Shown here one piece after another: positions 24,301 to 36,896 of a stretch of 64,000 nucleotides of DNA; positions within the stretch are counted from its first letter, which is position 1; each line of letters opens with the position of its first letter. The stretch is taken from NCBI RefSeq assembly GCF_009735585.1, contig NZ_VJVW01000006.1, forward strand, positions 62,001-126,000, read 5' to 3'. The translations under genes and the position numbers were made by a program. The DNA comes from Christiangramia aestuarii (lineage in GTDB: Bacteria; Bacteroidota; Bacteroidia; Flavobacteriales; Flavobacteriaceae). Under the pieces are notes generated by a model, which was given only the letters and a program-made list of their open reading frames with translations, did no database searches and was not told the DNA's origin.

Positions 24301-25854
24301 TTAGTCCAGCATTCCTGCTCTTTCCGCATCCTTGGGTTCGGGCCATGTCATTGGTTCTCCCGTTCTTTTGCTTACAGGCAGTTTTATCTTTTCCCTGGAA
24401 GTGGTTTCAGGATCTTCGCTGGCCATATACGCCAGAACAGCAGTAAGGATCACATTATTCTTAACATCATCAAAAACGATCTTATCGTAGGTATCCCTGT
24501 TGGTATGCCAGGTGTAGTTCCAGTAATCCCAGCTTAGCGAGCTAAGATTAAATGCCGGTGCCCCGGCGGCTACAAAAGAAGCATAATCTGAGCCTCCCCT
24601 TCCCGGTGTGCCGGGGAAATCTGTATTTATATGCTGAGTGATATCCTCTGGTACCTCGTAAAGCCAGTCACCCAAATAATCGTAAGCATGCAGGAATCCG
24701 TTCCCCGAAATATCTACCACTCTCCCGGTCCCGTTATCCTGGTTGAACAAGGCCTGGACCTTTTCAACGATCTCGGGATGATCCTTTACAAAGGCTCTGG
24801 ACCCGTTCAATCCCTGTTCCTCACTTCCCCAATGCCCCACCAGGATGGTCCTTTTAGGATTAGGGTATAATTTCTTAAGGATACGCATGGCTTCCATCAT
24901 TACGATGGTTCCTGTACCATTATCGGTTGCCCCGGTAGCGCCATCCCAGCTATCGAAATGAGCTGAAAGGATCACATATTCCTCTGGCTTTTCTGTTCCC
25001 TTGATCTCGGCAATAGTATTAAAGGTTGGCATCTCCCCAAGTTCTGAAGACTCTGCCACGATCTTTAGTTCAGGCCTGTCGCCATATTCTGCCAGCCTGA
25101 ACAACATCCCGTAATCTTCAAGGGAAACATCAATGGTCGGGATCTCTTCGGTATAAGAAGAAAATACTTTGTTCACTCCAAAACCACGTGACCAGCGCGA
25201 ACTTATGATCCCTTCGGCTCCAGCTGCTTCCAGAGCCTTAGGTAATTCCCGGTAATCTAATCCTGTACGCTCTATCCTTTCTTCCCATTTCTTATCCAGC
25301 GAATCTCGTTCAGCCTTCATTTTAGAAAAAGAATCTTCAGTTGCCCACTCTTCCCAGTTATCGTCTGGCCTTCCTGTTGGCTGGGGCATGGAGATCATTA
25401 CAAATTTTCCTTTAACCGACTTCAGTTTATCGATAAAATCCAAAGAGTCCTTAGCATTGGGAAGTATCATCACTTCTGCCGTAATCCCTTTCTTTCCGGT
25501 AGAAGGGCTCCAGGCCAGCTGCCTGGCCTCCAGGCTTTGTATCCTGGGTGAGATCATATCTACATGGGTAATTCCCCTTTCCCAGCCTTTCCATTTCCCC
25601 CATTGTTCGTTCCTGGCGGTAATATCCCAGCTGCTATATTTTTTCACGGCCCAGTCATGAGCATTTTTCATTTGTGGGGTGCCTACAAGTCGTGGCCCCA
25701 CCACATCAAGGAGTTCATGGGCCAGAACTTTCAATCGTGAATTCTCATTAGCCTCCTGCACGATCTGGGAGACAATTTCCTGCCTGCTCTGGGCAGTTAG
25801 AATACTGCTGCTTAGAAATAATAACAGCAGAACAGAGAGTAGTTTGTTGGTCAT
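24301..25854 (-). CDS. Secreted M28-family zinc metallopeptidase
   Basis: This 517-aa protein has a signal peptide (ending SILTAQ). A protease-associated (PA) domain lies between about 110 and 260, and the M28 catalytic core follows: H299 in LSAHFDSW, D311 in TDNGTG, E345/E346 in GSEEQGLNGS, with a later Asp in GGSDYASF and His in WHTNRDTYD. The arrangement is that of carboxypeptidase Q/glutamate carboxypeptidase-like peptidases, probably an aminopeptidase or dipeptidase in the periplasm. It is monocistronic and convergent with the DUF3095 gene. Confidence 0.93.
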   Translation of the reverse strand: MTNKLLSVLLLLFLSSSILTAQSRQEIVSQIVQEANENSRLKVLAHELLDVVGPRLVGTPQMKNAHDWAVKKYSSWDITARNEQWGKWKGWERGITHVDMISPRIQSLEARQLAWSPSTGKKGITAEVMILPNAKDSLDFIDKLKSVKGKFVMISMPQPTGRPDDNWEEWATEDSFSKMKAERDSLDKKWEERIERTGLDYRELPKALEAAGAEGIISSRWSRGFGVNKVFSSYTEEIPTIDVSLEDYGMLFRLAEYGDRPELKIVAESSELGEMPTFNTIAEIKGTEKPEEYVILSAHFDSWDGATGATDNGTGTIVMMEAMRILKKLYPNPKRTILVGHWGSEEQGLNGSRAFVKDHPEIVEKVQALFNQDNGTGRVVDISGNGFLHAYDYLGDWLYEVPEDITQHINTDFPGTPGRGGSDYASFVAAGAPAFNLSSLSWDYWNYTWHTNRDTYDKIVFDDVKNNVILTAVLAYMASEDPETTSREKIKLPVSKRTGEPMTWPEPKDAERAGMLD

Positions 25855-26028
25855 AAGTGAAATTTTAAGTGGTAAATTAAGGATCTACAAGATCGTATTT
25901 TTTTGAATAACATTCATATTAGACCTAAGCTCCGGCAGTTGGTTTAAGTGGGCACAAATTTTAATTATCTTGGCGGGACAATATTTTCGGCCTTCAGGGC
26001 CAAAGAAAACTTTAAAAACAAAGAAGGC

Positions 26029-27258
26029 ATGCTAGACATTGATTTTGTAAGAAAGCAATTCCCATCCCTGGACGGGGATTTCATATTTATGGATAACGCC
26101 GGTGGTTCACAGGTACTGGGAAATGTGATCGAACGCATTAGCGGATATCTTTTACACCATAATGTGCAGCTGGGTGCTTCTTATTCGGTTTCTGAAGAAG
26201 CCGGCAGAAAACTGAAATTTGCCACCTCCCAGATCGCACAACTGCTGAACGCTTCCCGGGATGAAGAAGTGGTAATTGGTTCTTCCACGACCATGCTGCT
26301 GCGTATTCTAAGCCTTAGCATTAGTAAACAATGGAAAGAAGGAGATGAGGTGATTGTAACCGATACCGATCACGAAGCCAATGTATCTCCCTGGATGGAC
26401 CTTGAAGAAAAAGGGATCAAGGTTAAAATCTGGCAGGTAAATAAAGAAAGTCTTGAATTAGAATTATCTGAACTCAAAAAGCTTATGGGCCCTCGTACTA
26501 AACTGGTCGCGGTCACACATGCCTCGAATTTACTGGGAACCATTAATCCCATCAAGGAGATCTCGAAAGAAGTGCACAAGGCCGGAGCCCTTATATGTGT
26601 AGACGGGGTAGCCTATGCTCCTCACCGAAAGGTTGATGTGCAGGAACTGGATGCAGATTTCTATACCTTCAGCTGGTATAAGACCTACGGGCCTCACCTG
26701 GCGGTGATGTACGGTAAATACGCTGAATTGCTTAAGCTGGACAGCCTTAACCATTATTTTATCGGGAAAGATGCTGTTCCCTATAAACTGCAACCCGGGA
26801 ATTTCAATTTTGAGCTGACCTATAGCATCCTGGGTATCACCGAATATTATTCTGAACTCTGCAAGCATCATGAAGAGACTGGGCTGCCCGGGTTCAGCCA
26901 AAGGCTTTCCAAGGCTTTTGAACTGATTTCTGAGCACGAGCAGCAACTTGCAGAGAAGCTTCTAACCTACCTCAACTCTATCCCAGAAGTAAGAATCATT
27001 GGGAATACCTCGGCAGATTCAAGCCTTCGGGTTCCAACAATTTCCTTTGTACATGAGAATTTTAAAAGTGATGAGATTGTGGAAAAAGTGGATCCGCATA
27101 GAATAGGGATCCGTTTTGGAGATTTTTACGCTAAAAGGCTGGTGCAGACATTAGGACTGGAAAACAAGAACGGCGTGGTAAGGGTTAGCCTGGTACATTA
27201 CAACACCCGGGAAGAGGTGGAAAAACTGATCTCGGTATTCCGGGGAATATTTTCATAG
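26029..27258 (+). CDS. Class V aminotransferase (cysteine-desulfurase-like), PLP enzyme
   Basis: Read from the ATG at 26029 this is a 409-aa protein. An open frame back to a GTG at 25948 covers a promoter-like stretch (TATCTTGG near 25966) and is rejected. PLP-fold features are FMDNAGGSQ at the start, a TDTDHEANVSPW segment, ICVDGVAYAPHRKVDV (PLP-ring Asp and following His), and the Schiff-base Lys in FSWYKTYGPH. The protein resembles the SufS/NifS/Csd-like group in which many members are not true desulfurases. The product could be a cysteine desulfurase-like or kynureninase-like enzyme. Confidence 0.88.
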   Translation: MLDIDFVRKQFPSLDGDFIFMDNAGGSQVLGNVIERISGYLLHHNVQLGASYSVSEEAGRKLKFATSQIAQLLNASRDEEVVIGSSTTMLLRILSLSISKQWKEGDEVIVTDTDHEANVSPWMDLEEKGIKVKIWQVNKESLELELSELKKLMGPRTKLVAVTHASNLLGTINPIKEISKEVHKAGALICVDGVAYAPHRKVDVQELDADFYTFSWYKTYGPHLAVMYGKYAELLKLDSLNHYFIGKDAVPYKLQPGNFNFELTYSILGITEYYSELCKHHEETGLPGFSQRLSKAFELISEHEQQLAEKLLTYLNSIPEVRIIGNTSADSSLRVPTISFVHENFKSDEIVEKVDPHRIGIRFGDFYAKRLVQTLGLENKNGVVRVSLVHYNTREEVEKLISVFRGIFS

Positions 27259-27346
27259 GGCATCATTGATTCCAAAACAAGCTAAAACACATCTTCAGCC
27301 TCCAGTATTACTGATAAAGAGAAAATTAAATCAAAAGGAAAGCTGG

Positions 27347-27958
27347 CTATCTATAATAATAACGGTTAAGACGGTTAAGAGGTACTTTGATACCTGCAAA
27401 GAAGGCCATTCTCCTTACATTATCGGCGACCACTTCCAGCAGCTCCACCTGGCCACCCAGTTCAAAAGTAATATGGTTCCTTATACGGTAGGAAGTAGAT
27501 AATTTCAGGGGAACTGTGATCACCCGAACATCTTCTTCCAGAACCTTTCCGCGGTAATCGGGAAGCTCCTGTATAAATGCCAGCCCCACTCCTCCGCCAA
27601 AATGTAGGTTGCTTATCTGCCTGAAGGGATCCACATTCACATAGGGCATGAAGGTTATGGAATTATAATATTCCCCACTGGGGAGTTCGGCTGAAGTGGT
27701 TCGCTGAAAATAGAGCTCAGCGCCCAGACCCAGTTTAGGCCGGAAGTAATAGATCGCATACAGCCCCGCGGCATAGTTCGGCTCGAATCCCGAAGCAGAA
27801 TGCCGGTCGCCCTCTTTATTGTTCAAAACACCGTCTGCCACCAATAAGGTGGTATGTTCATAATTGAACATAGGACCAATTTCATAATCCTTATACCGCT
27901 GACCATAACTACTAATCGAGAAAAGGAGTATATATAATAAAAACAGCTTTCTGATCAT
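27347..27958 (-). CDS. Outer-membrane beta-barrel-like protein
   Basis: This 203-aa protein has a signal peptide (ending SSYGQ). The remainder shows alternating strands and turns of an eight-stranded barrel (YEIGPMFNYEHT, GLYAIYYFRPKLGLGAELYF, LHFGGGVGLAFI, ITFELGGQVELL) ending in basic residues. It is similar in style to small porin-like proteins of Bacteroidota. No function can be given. It is isolated and converges with the aminotransferase gene. Confidence 0.75.
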   Translation of the reverse strand: MIRKLFLLYILLFSISSYGQRYKDYEIGPMFNYEHTTLLVADGVLNNKEGDRHSASGFEPNYAAGLYAIYYFRPKLGLGAELYFQRTTSAELPSGEYYNSITFMPYVNVDPFRQISNLHFGGGVGLAFIQELPDYRGKVLEEDVRVITVPLKLSTSYRIRNHITFELGGQVELLEVVADNVRRMAFFAGIKVPLNRLNRYYYR

Positions 27959-28225
27959 GATATTGATTCCTTGTCAAATTAAAAAGTGCAGGTAATATGT
28001 TTCGAATTTAAAGAATAAGCCTGAAACCCTCAAGCAGATTTAAGATAAGCTTTATTAGTTTTTCTAAGGCAGATAAAAATGAGAATTACATGAAATTAGT
28101 CTTAAAACAATAGACAATTCATAAAGTTTGATGTTACGGAGCAATTGAGTCAATTAAACTTTCAATATTTTTAAGATTTTATTAAGATTTCAATATTTTC
28201 GACCGCATTTTAAAAAATAAACAAT

Positions 28226-29413
28226 ATGAAATTAAGAAATTACCTGAACTATATGGCTGTTGCTACAGTAGCCTTAGGTTTATTTTCCTGCGAAAAGGAT
28301 GAAGCTTATCTTGAAAACTCGAATGTGGAAAATTCAAAGATCGGCACCAATATCAATCAATTTGAAAATTTCAACAAACAGTCATTAGATCTTAAAGTCG
28401 ATACAGATTACATCAAGGATTTTGGATTAAAAATACCGGAATTAGATGCTGTGGAGCCTTCTGCCTGTTCCACTACTGCCTTTAATACCGTTACTTCCAA
28501 TGCATATGGCGAACTGGTAACTTCAATCGTCAAGATCTGGGATCGAAAGAGCTATACACCAATTGACCTGGTATATGGAGATTATTTTACGATCAATAAC
28601 TATGCTGCACAATTAGGAATTAACGCAGGATATTTCGGAAAAGATGGTGAATACACCAATTATGTAAATAATCAGAAAAGGGGTCTGGAACAATTCTGGA
28701 ATATGCCCGATATGATCAGGGTTCATGGACAACATACTAAAACCCTAGCAGATCTTGAAGTAATTGAGTTCATGTATACCTATTACAGTGACTTTGGTTT
28801 GGTCGCAGATGATCCGACCCTGGATGAGAATGATGAAATCGTACAAGAGGGTGCTACTATAAAAGAACTTCTGAGCATAGCCGAAAAATTTAATACCAAC
28901 AGCGACCAGATCCCTGAAAACGTTGTATATGCTTCAGATGCATTTGCTACCAGTAACGGTACCATAGTGCTTGGAGATGGTATTATTGAATTACTAACAA
29001 GGACCGGATTAGAGGATAAAATCGTTATTTCCAGCATCCTTTCTCATGAATGGGCACACCAGATACAATTTGCTAATTTTACCGACTGGAGCTATCCAGT
29101 AGATGCTTTTGCCAGAACTCCGGAATCAACAAGGATGACCGAATTAGAAGCCGATTTCTTAACTGGATTTTACCTAACTCATAAAAGAGGTGGAACCTAT
29201 AACTGGAAAAGAGTAGAAGAAGTATTAACTAACTTCTATTTTATTGGAGATTGCGGATTTGAAAATAAAGGTCACCACGGAACTCCTATCCAACGCTTAA
29301 AATCGGCTAAAGCTGGTTATGATTTTGCTCAGGCAATACAGGAAAAAGGATTTCTTCCTACTGCCACTGAAGTTCATTCAGAATTCCTGAATAATTTCGA
29401 TGATATTTTATAA
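28226..29413 (+). CDS. Lipoprotein with HEWAH zinc-metallopeptidase motif
   Basis: This 395-aa protein has a lipobox (G-L-F-S-C, Cys22) followed by acidic residues. The C-terminal half has a gluzincin-like site: SHEWAHQIQF (residues 274-278 give H-E-W-A-H), then TELEADFLTGFYLTHKR about 30 residues later, a possible third-ligand Glu. This resembles the YpfJ-type 'neutral zinc metallopeptidase' layout (HEYGHH...ELQAD). The N-terminal half is unassigned. An outer-membrane-anchored peptidase is the best inference. A strong bidirectional terminator follows. Confidence 0.8.
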   Translation: MKLRNYLNYMAVATVALGLFSCEKDEAYLENSNVENSKIGTNINQFENFNKQSLDLKVDTDYIKDFGLKIPELDAVEPSACSTTAFNTVTSNAYGELVTSIVKIWDRKSYTPIDLVYGDYFTINNYAAQLGINAGYFGKDGEYTNYVNNQKRGLEQFWNMPDMIRVHGQHTKTLADLEVIEFMYTYYSDFGLVADDPTLDENDEIVQEGATIKELLSIAEKFNTNSDQIPENVVYASDAFATSNGTIVLGDGIIELLTRTGLEDKIVISSILSHEWAHQIQFANFTDWSYPVDAFARTPESTRMTELEADFLTGFYLTHKRGGTYNWKRVEEVLTNFYFIGDCGFENKGHHGTPIQRLKSAKAGYDFAQAIQEKGFLPTATEVHSEFLNNFDDIL

Positions 29414-29432
29414 TTCCAGGAAGAGGACAAAT

Positions 29433-29462
29433 AAAAAAGCCCTGCGATTGCAGGGCTTTTTT
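29433..29462. terminator. Bidirectional Rho-independent terminator
   Basis: AAAAAAGCCCTGC pairs perfectly with GCAGGGCTTTTTT around a GATT loop, between the peptidase lipoprotein (plus) and the GH97 gene (minus), which converge. Confidence 0.92.
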
Positions 29463-29465
29463 ATT

Positions 29466-32811
<3,346 letters not shown>

Positions 32812-32912
32812 ATTTCAAATTTATTTGACCCTAAAGGCAATTAGCCAGGCCAGTTTCGCAAGCAGCTAATAACGGTGCAGGACCGGCGGCAGGCTTCAGA
32901 AAAATCGAAAAA

Positions 32913-32943
32913 CAAATGTAGTGAGCCGGTTGGGCAATCACAA
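32913..32943 (-). promoter_or_regulatory. Bacteroidota-type promoter for the cystathionine enzyme gene
   Basis: On the minus strand TTG (32943-32941) is followed by 20 nt and then TACATTTG (32920-32913), matching TTG-N19-21-TAnnTTTG. The start codon at 32811 would then have a leader of roughly 95 nt. Confidence 0.6.
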
Positions 32944-32985
32944 AATTGCCTTTACCTTTATCTTGTTATTTAACACCTGTAAATT

Positions 32986-33780
32986 TTGAAAAGACTTTTA
33001 CCTGCTCTTATTGTTCTATTTAGCTGTTTATCCTGTGGAGAGGATAAAAAAGAGACTGAAACCGAAGAACTGAAACCACTCTCATTCTCCTCTAAAACCA
33101 TCGAGGAAAAACTGGACAACTGCCAGCCGGAGAATGGTGACTGCACTTTTATAAACCTGAACTTCCCGGTTGCTGAAAATGGACGAGGTGAGGCTGAAAA
33201 AATAAATAAGAATATTGAACTCTTCCTGCTGAACACCATAGATTACAATGACGAAGGGGAAGCAAGGAAACCAGAGGAGCTGGCCAGAAATTTCATTGAG
33301 GATTACCAGGAAACCGCCAGGGAATTTCCTGAATACGAATTGCCCTGGGAAGCGACCATCACCGGTAAGTTAGTATACCGTTCTCCTGAGATCATTTCCT
33401 TAAAATTCAATACCGACATGTTCACTGGTGGGGCCCACGGTTACCGAAGTACCAATTACCTCAACTTCGACCCGATAACGGGAGAAAAACTAAAGCCCGA
33501 AGCTATTTTCTCTTCAGAATTCATAGATTTTGTGGAAAAGGATTTCAGAGAAAAACAGGACATCCCTATAGATTCTAACATCAACAGCACAGGAATGTTC
33601 TTTGAAAATGACGAATTTCACCTGCCGGCGAATATTGGCTTTACCCGGGAAGAGATCATTTTGCATTACAACGCCTATGAGATCGCGCCCTATTCGGCCG
33701 GGAATTTTGTGCTGAGTTATCCAAGAGAGAGCGTTCAGCAATTCATAAAACTGAAGAAAGATTCCCTTCCGGAATCGTAA
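32986..33780 (+). CDS. DUF3298/DUF4163-family lipoprotein
   Basis: This 264-aa protein starts at a TTG (32986) that is followed directly by a lipoprotein signal (C-L-S-C, Cys17). The two-part architecture fits DUF4163 (residues about 35-130) plus DUF3298 (about 145-250): TDMFTGGAHGYRSTNYLNFD and the C-terminal ILHYNAYEIAPYSAGNFVLSY are typical. The family is related to RsiV-type extracytoplasmic domains that may bind lysozyme or cell-wall ligands. Function here is unknown. Confidence 0.85.
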   Translation: MKRLLPALIVLFSCLSCGEDKKETETEELKPLSFSSKTIEEKLDNCQPENGDCTFINLNFPVAENGRGEAEKINKNIELFLLNTIDYNDEGEARKPEELARNFIEDYQETAREFPEYELPWEATITGKLVYRSPEIISLKFNTDMFTGGAHGYRSTNYLNFDPITGEKLKPEAIFSSEFIDFVEKDFREKQDIPIDSNINSTGMFFENDEFHLPANIGFTREEIILHYNAYEIAPYSAGNFVLSYPRESVQQFIKLKKDSLPES

Positions 33781-33835
33781 CAGGCCTTCAGAATTCTTTA
33801 AAAATTACGTTCTTTGCATTTGAAAATCTTCAGCC

Positions 33836-34189
33836 ATGAAAAAAATCTATCATCTACCTACCTGCGATACCTGTAAACGAATTCTGATAGAACTGGATGC
33901 CCCGGAATCCTTCATCTTACAGGATATTAAATCTGAAGAGATCACCGAAGAACAACTAGACGAAATGCACGAGCTTTCGGGAAGTTATGAAGCTTTGTTC
34001 AGCAAAAGAGCCAGGCTCTACAAGGAAAGGGACCTGAAAAACAAGAACCTGCAAGAAGAGGATTACAGGAAGCTGATCCTGGAACATTATACTTTTTTAA
34101 AACGTCCCGTCATCCTTAACGGGAACGAAATTTTCATTGGCAATTCCAAAAAAAATGTAGCTGCCGCGAAAGAATCTATACATGGATAA
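33836..34189 (+). CDS. ArsC/Spx-family thioredoxin-fold protein
   Basis: This 117-aa protein has the ArsC-like layout: IYHLPTCDTCKR at the N terminus (C-x-x-C, with the first Cys at the arsenate-reductase position), a helical insertion, then FLKRPVILNGNEIFIGNSK, corresponding to the R-P-x-x segment of the family. True arsenate reductases carry extra Arg residues that I cannot confirm. It may be a general disulfide or Spx-like protein. It overlaps the downstream EamA gene by 8 nt, so the two are co-transcribed. Confidence 0.85.
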   Translation: MKKIYHLPTCDTCKRILIELDAPESFILQDIKSEEITEEQLDEMHELSGSYEALFSKRARLYKERDLKNKNLQEEDYRKLILEHYTFLKRPVILNGNEIFIGNSKKNVAAAKESIHG

Positions 34190-35081
34190 CAGCCGGGTAC
34201 TGGCTATCCTGGCCGCTTTTGGTGCAAGTGCGATCTACGGGGTGAACCACACCATCGCCAAAGGGCTTATGCCTTTATATATCGAACCTTTCGGATTCAT
34301 CCTGTTAAGGGTCACCGGTGCAGCCATCCTTTTTTGGATCATCAGCCTTTTTGCTCCGAAAGAGAAAATAGCAACTTCAGACTGGCCCAGGATACTGGGG
34401 TGCGCCGTTTTTGGGATGGTGATAAACATGCTTTTCTTTTTCAAAGGACTTAGCCTTTCAACTCCCATCAACAGTTCGGTGATCATCACGCTATCACCGG
34501 TAATGGTATTAATACTGGCGTCCATTCTTATAAAGGAGCGTATCACCCTGTTAAAAACACTCGGGATTATCATAGGCATGGCGGGAGCCCTGGTCCTGGT
34601 ACTGTTCAGCAAGGACGAAAATATGAACGCGCCAAATATTCCCATGGGCAACGTACTCTTTATTGTGAACGCATTTTCGTATGGCTTATACCTCATCCTG
34701 GTAAAACCACTTACCAAAAAATACCACGCGATCACCCTGATGAAATGGCTTTTCTTTATCGCCATTTTTATCAATCTTCCGGTAACTTATTCAGAATTCG
34801 TAGCGGTGGACTGGGCGAACCTGCCTTTTGAAGCCGTCTGGAAAATGGGGTTCGTGGTGCTGGGCACCACCTTTATGACTTATCTGCTGAACATTTACGC
34901 TTTGAAACAGCTTTCCCCCTCAACCATAAGTGCCTTCATTTATTTGCAGCCCTTGATCGCCATAAGCTTTGCGATCGCCGTTGGTGCAGACCAGCTTAAC
35001 CTTGTGAAAGGAATCGCCGCTGCCCTCGTATTTATAGGGGTTTATATGGTGAGCGTAAAAAAGACAAAGATCAAGTCCTAG
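34182..35081 (+). CDS. EamA/DMT-family transporter
   Basis: This 299-aa inner-membrane protein has about ten transmembrane helices in the two tandem EamA repeats. Repeat features include GASAIYGVNHTIAKG at the start and the second-repeat end TISAFIYLQPLIAISFAIAV with a final GVYMVSVKK. DMT transporters export metabolites such as amino acids; the substrate is not deducible. The start overlaps the ArsC-like gene by 8 nt. Confidence 0.9.
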   Translation: MDNSRVLAILAAFGASAIYGVNHTIAKGLMPLYIEPFGFILLRVTGAAILFWIISLFAPKEKIATSDWPRILGCAVFGMVINMLFFFKGLSLSTPINSSVIITLSPVMVLILASILIKERITLLKTLGIIIGMAGALVLVLFSKDENMNAPNIPMGNVLFIVNAFSYGLYLILVKPLTKKYHAITLMKWLFFIAIFINLPVTYSEFVAVDWANLPFEAVWKMGFVVLGTTFMTYLLNIYALKQLSPSTISAFIYLQPLIAISFAIAVGADQLNLVKGIAAALVFIGVYMVSVKKTKIKS

Positions 35082-35126
35082 CTATATTATTAATTCCGAA
35101 AATTGCTTATGCAGGAATCTGAACTG

Positions 35127-35555
35127 TTAATCTGAGAACAGAAGATCATCATATAAATCGTCCAAGATTATCCACAGGATGACTATGCTAGCCACAAAAC
35201 CTATTGCAGCGGTGGCTATCGCGGATCCTGCTGTGTTTTTCACCTGGAATTTTTTATAATTATTCGGATCAATAAGGTAGGCCGTAAAACCTGGATAGCC
35301 CAGGTTTGCCGGCTCCCTATCTTTGAATTTGTTCTGGTAAAAAAATGAATTTTTGGCCAGAGCGTAGAAATTGCTGTCTTTCTCTATCAGTTTGTAGAAA
35401 GGATAGGATTTCCCTTCATCATCAAGCATACGGAACTTTTTCTGGGATGCTACCACTTCCTGCGGGCTGTAATTCTTGTTGTAGTAAATAGTGCAGCTGT
35501 AGAAGAGCAGGATTAACGCCAATCCCGGAATAATATGGTTGAAGAGATCTTTCAT
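35127..35555 (-). CDS. Hypothetical membrane/lipoprotein, 142 aa
   Basis: The N terminus has a hydrophobic segment (IIPGLALILLFYSC) that may be a lipoprotein signal with Cys21, although -3 is Phe. A soluble region follows, then a second hydrophobic segment (TAGSAIATAAIGFVASIVIL) near residues 109-130 and an acidic tail (LDDLYDDLLFSD). No family is recognised. It converges with the EamA gene and has no close partner. Confidence 0.65.
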   Translation of the reverse strand: MKDLFNHIIPGLALILLFYSCTIYYNKNYSPQEVVASQKKFRMLDDEGKSYPFYKLIEKDSNFYALAKNSFFYQNKFKDREPANLGYPGFTAYLIDPNNYKKFQVKNTAGSAIATAAIGFVASIVILWIILDDLYDDLLFSD

Positions 35556-35669
35556 ACCCGATCATTTTTAAAAGATCAGGGGCCGGAAATATAAAATTAG
35601 GTATAATTATTTGATTTTCAGAGGCTTAATCCGTTTAACCAACTGAAAAACAGAGTCTTGTAATTTGGA

Positions 35670-36311
35670 TCAACTTGCAGCCCTGATCAGTTCAAGAAGT
35701 TCATTTTCGGGGATTTTATCAGACACACCCGTTTTGTTTCCTAAGTACTCCTTTAATTCTCCATCTGTAATATCATAGGTTTCCTGTAATCCTTTTATGA
35801 TCGTGTTCAGGTAAGCCTTATCGGGTTTATTGATCTCATCTTCTAGATAAGTTTCGCTTGTAAAGGTGATCACAGGCCTGCCTTCGATCTCCCCTAGGTA
35901 AAGCAGCATCCCGTATCTGCCCTGGTTCATACAATCATAACTACCATGTTCGATTAGTTCCTGAAAATCGATATGTAAGCGACCTTCGAATTTCAATTCC
36001 TGGCGTACCAGGTCTATAAACTGGCCGGAGCTAATAAGATATCTCCGGCCCAGTGTATTTATTTTTTTATTTCTTTCAGGATCCAGGAAGCAGATACCGC
36101 CACCATTCCAGGTTGGAGATTCCTTGGCAAAATACATCTCGTGAGGTATGCTAATACTGGCTCTATCTTTTGGTTTTGTGGTATCCTCGCAACCGGTAAA
36201 ATGCTTCAGGGCTCCTGGTGGTGTCCCTCCGCTAATATAACACAGGAAGCGTTCTTCACGAATGTTAGAACCGTAACAGGCATACCAGACTTCATCTATC
36301 CCTTCCGTCAT
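35670..36311 (-). CDS. Gamma-glutamylcyclotransferase-like protein
   Basis: Read from the ATG at 36311 this is 213 aa; an in-frame ATG at 36326 overlaps the upstream gene by 11 nt and is disfavoured. The opening VWYACYGSNIREERF contains the Y-G-S-N loop typical of the gamma-glutamylcyclotransferase (GGCT/BtrG) fold, which binds the substrate. The catalytic Glu is not certain by eye. C-terminal residues about 175-213 look helical. It starts 4 nt after an acyl-CoA thioesterase gene, so the two are co-transcribed. Metabolic role is unknown. Confidence 0.7.
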   Translation of the reverse strand: MTEGIDEVWYACYGSNIREERFLCYISGGTPPGALKHFTGCEDTTKPKDRASISIPHEMYFAKESPTWNGGGICFLDPERNKKINTLGRRYLISSGQFIDLVRQELKFEGRLHIDFQELIEHGSYDCMNQGRYGMLLYLGEIEGRPVITFTSETYLEDEINKPDKAYLNTIIKGLQETYDITDGELKEYLGNKTGVSDKIPENELLELIRAAS

Positions 36312-36315
36312 AAAA

Positions 36316-36813
36316 TTACATGGCATTTACCTCTTCCGGAGTGATATCCTGAGGTCTTTTACCATATTTACGGGTATCTTCCTTAGTGAGTATTCTAAAA
36401 TCTTCAGATTTTGGAGTATGATCCAGCTTATAATAAAGCTCTTCTGGGAGTACGGTAAGCTTACGCTTTTCCAGATCTATCCAGGATCCCATCATTTCAC
36501 AGGTCGCACAGTTCTTCCCGTTATGATCGTAGATCTTATGAACGAACTCAAAATACATCCCGTCTTCAGAAAGACCACTTAACTCAAGGCTCACTGTAAC
36601 AGGTTCACCTGCGAAGATCTCCTTGAAATAATATATATGTTCGTAGAATACTATGGGGCCAAGGTTGTAATGAGAAAGCTGCTTCTGGCCAAAACCATTA
36701 TCCATGAGGAAGCTCATCCTGGTATGGCTCATAAAATTTATAAAGGCCGAATTCGCCAGGTGCCTGTTAGCATCCAGGTCACTCCACCTAATTTCGAATT
36801 TCTTAGTGTACAT
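36316..36813 (-). CDS. Acyl-CoA thioesterase (hot-dog fold)
   Basis: Read from the ATG at 36813 this is 165 aa; the longer frame to 36924 only adds a poorly folded extension. It has the 4-hydroxybenzoyl-CoA/YbgC thioesterase signature: WSDLDANRHLANSAFINFM (catalytic Asp in D-A-N-x-H), then a tyrosine/hydrophobic strand region and GSWIDLEKRKL. It would hydrolyse an acyl-CoA thioester in the cytoplasm; the chain length is unknown. It is divergent from the YheT-type hydrolase and directly followed by the GGCT-like gene. Confidence 0.88.
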   Translation of the reverse strand: MYTKKFEIRWSDLDANRHLANSAFINFMSHTRMSFLMDNGFGQKQLSHYNLGPIVFYEHIYYFKEIFAGEPVTVSLELSGLSEDGMYFEFVHKIYDHNGKNCATCEMMGSWIDLEKRKLTVLPEELYYKLDHTPKSEDFRILTKEDTRKYGKRPQDITPEEVNAM

Positions 36814-36896
36814 GTCTTCAATTTTTTCAAAACTAGCAATAATTAGTAATCGTGCATACCTTATCTTGCCTAAGTTTATATTAAAATTTGGATAAG

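Noticed and set aside
27266-27502. 78-aa plus-strand reading frame overlapping the barrel gene at 27347-27958
   Set aside because: It is antisense to an exported protein with a signal peptide and is low in complexity.
32812-32906. SAM riboswitch upstream of the cystathionine enzyme gene
   Set aside because: The leader has pairing potential but no match to SAM-I or SAM-II core sequences that I can see.
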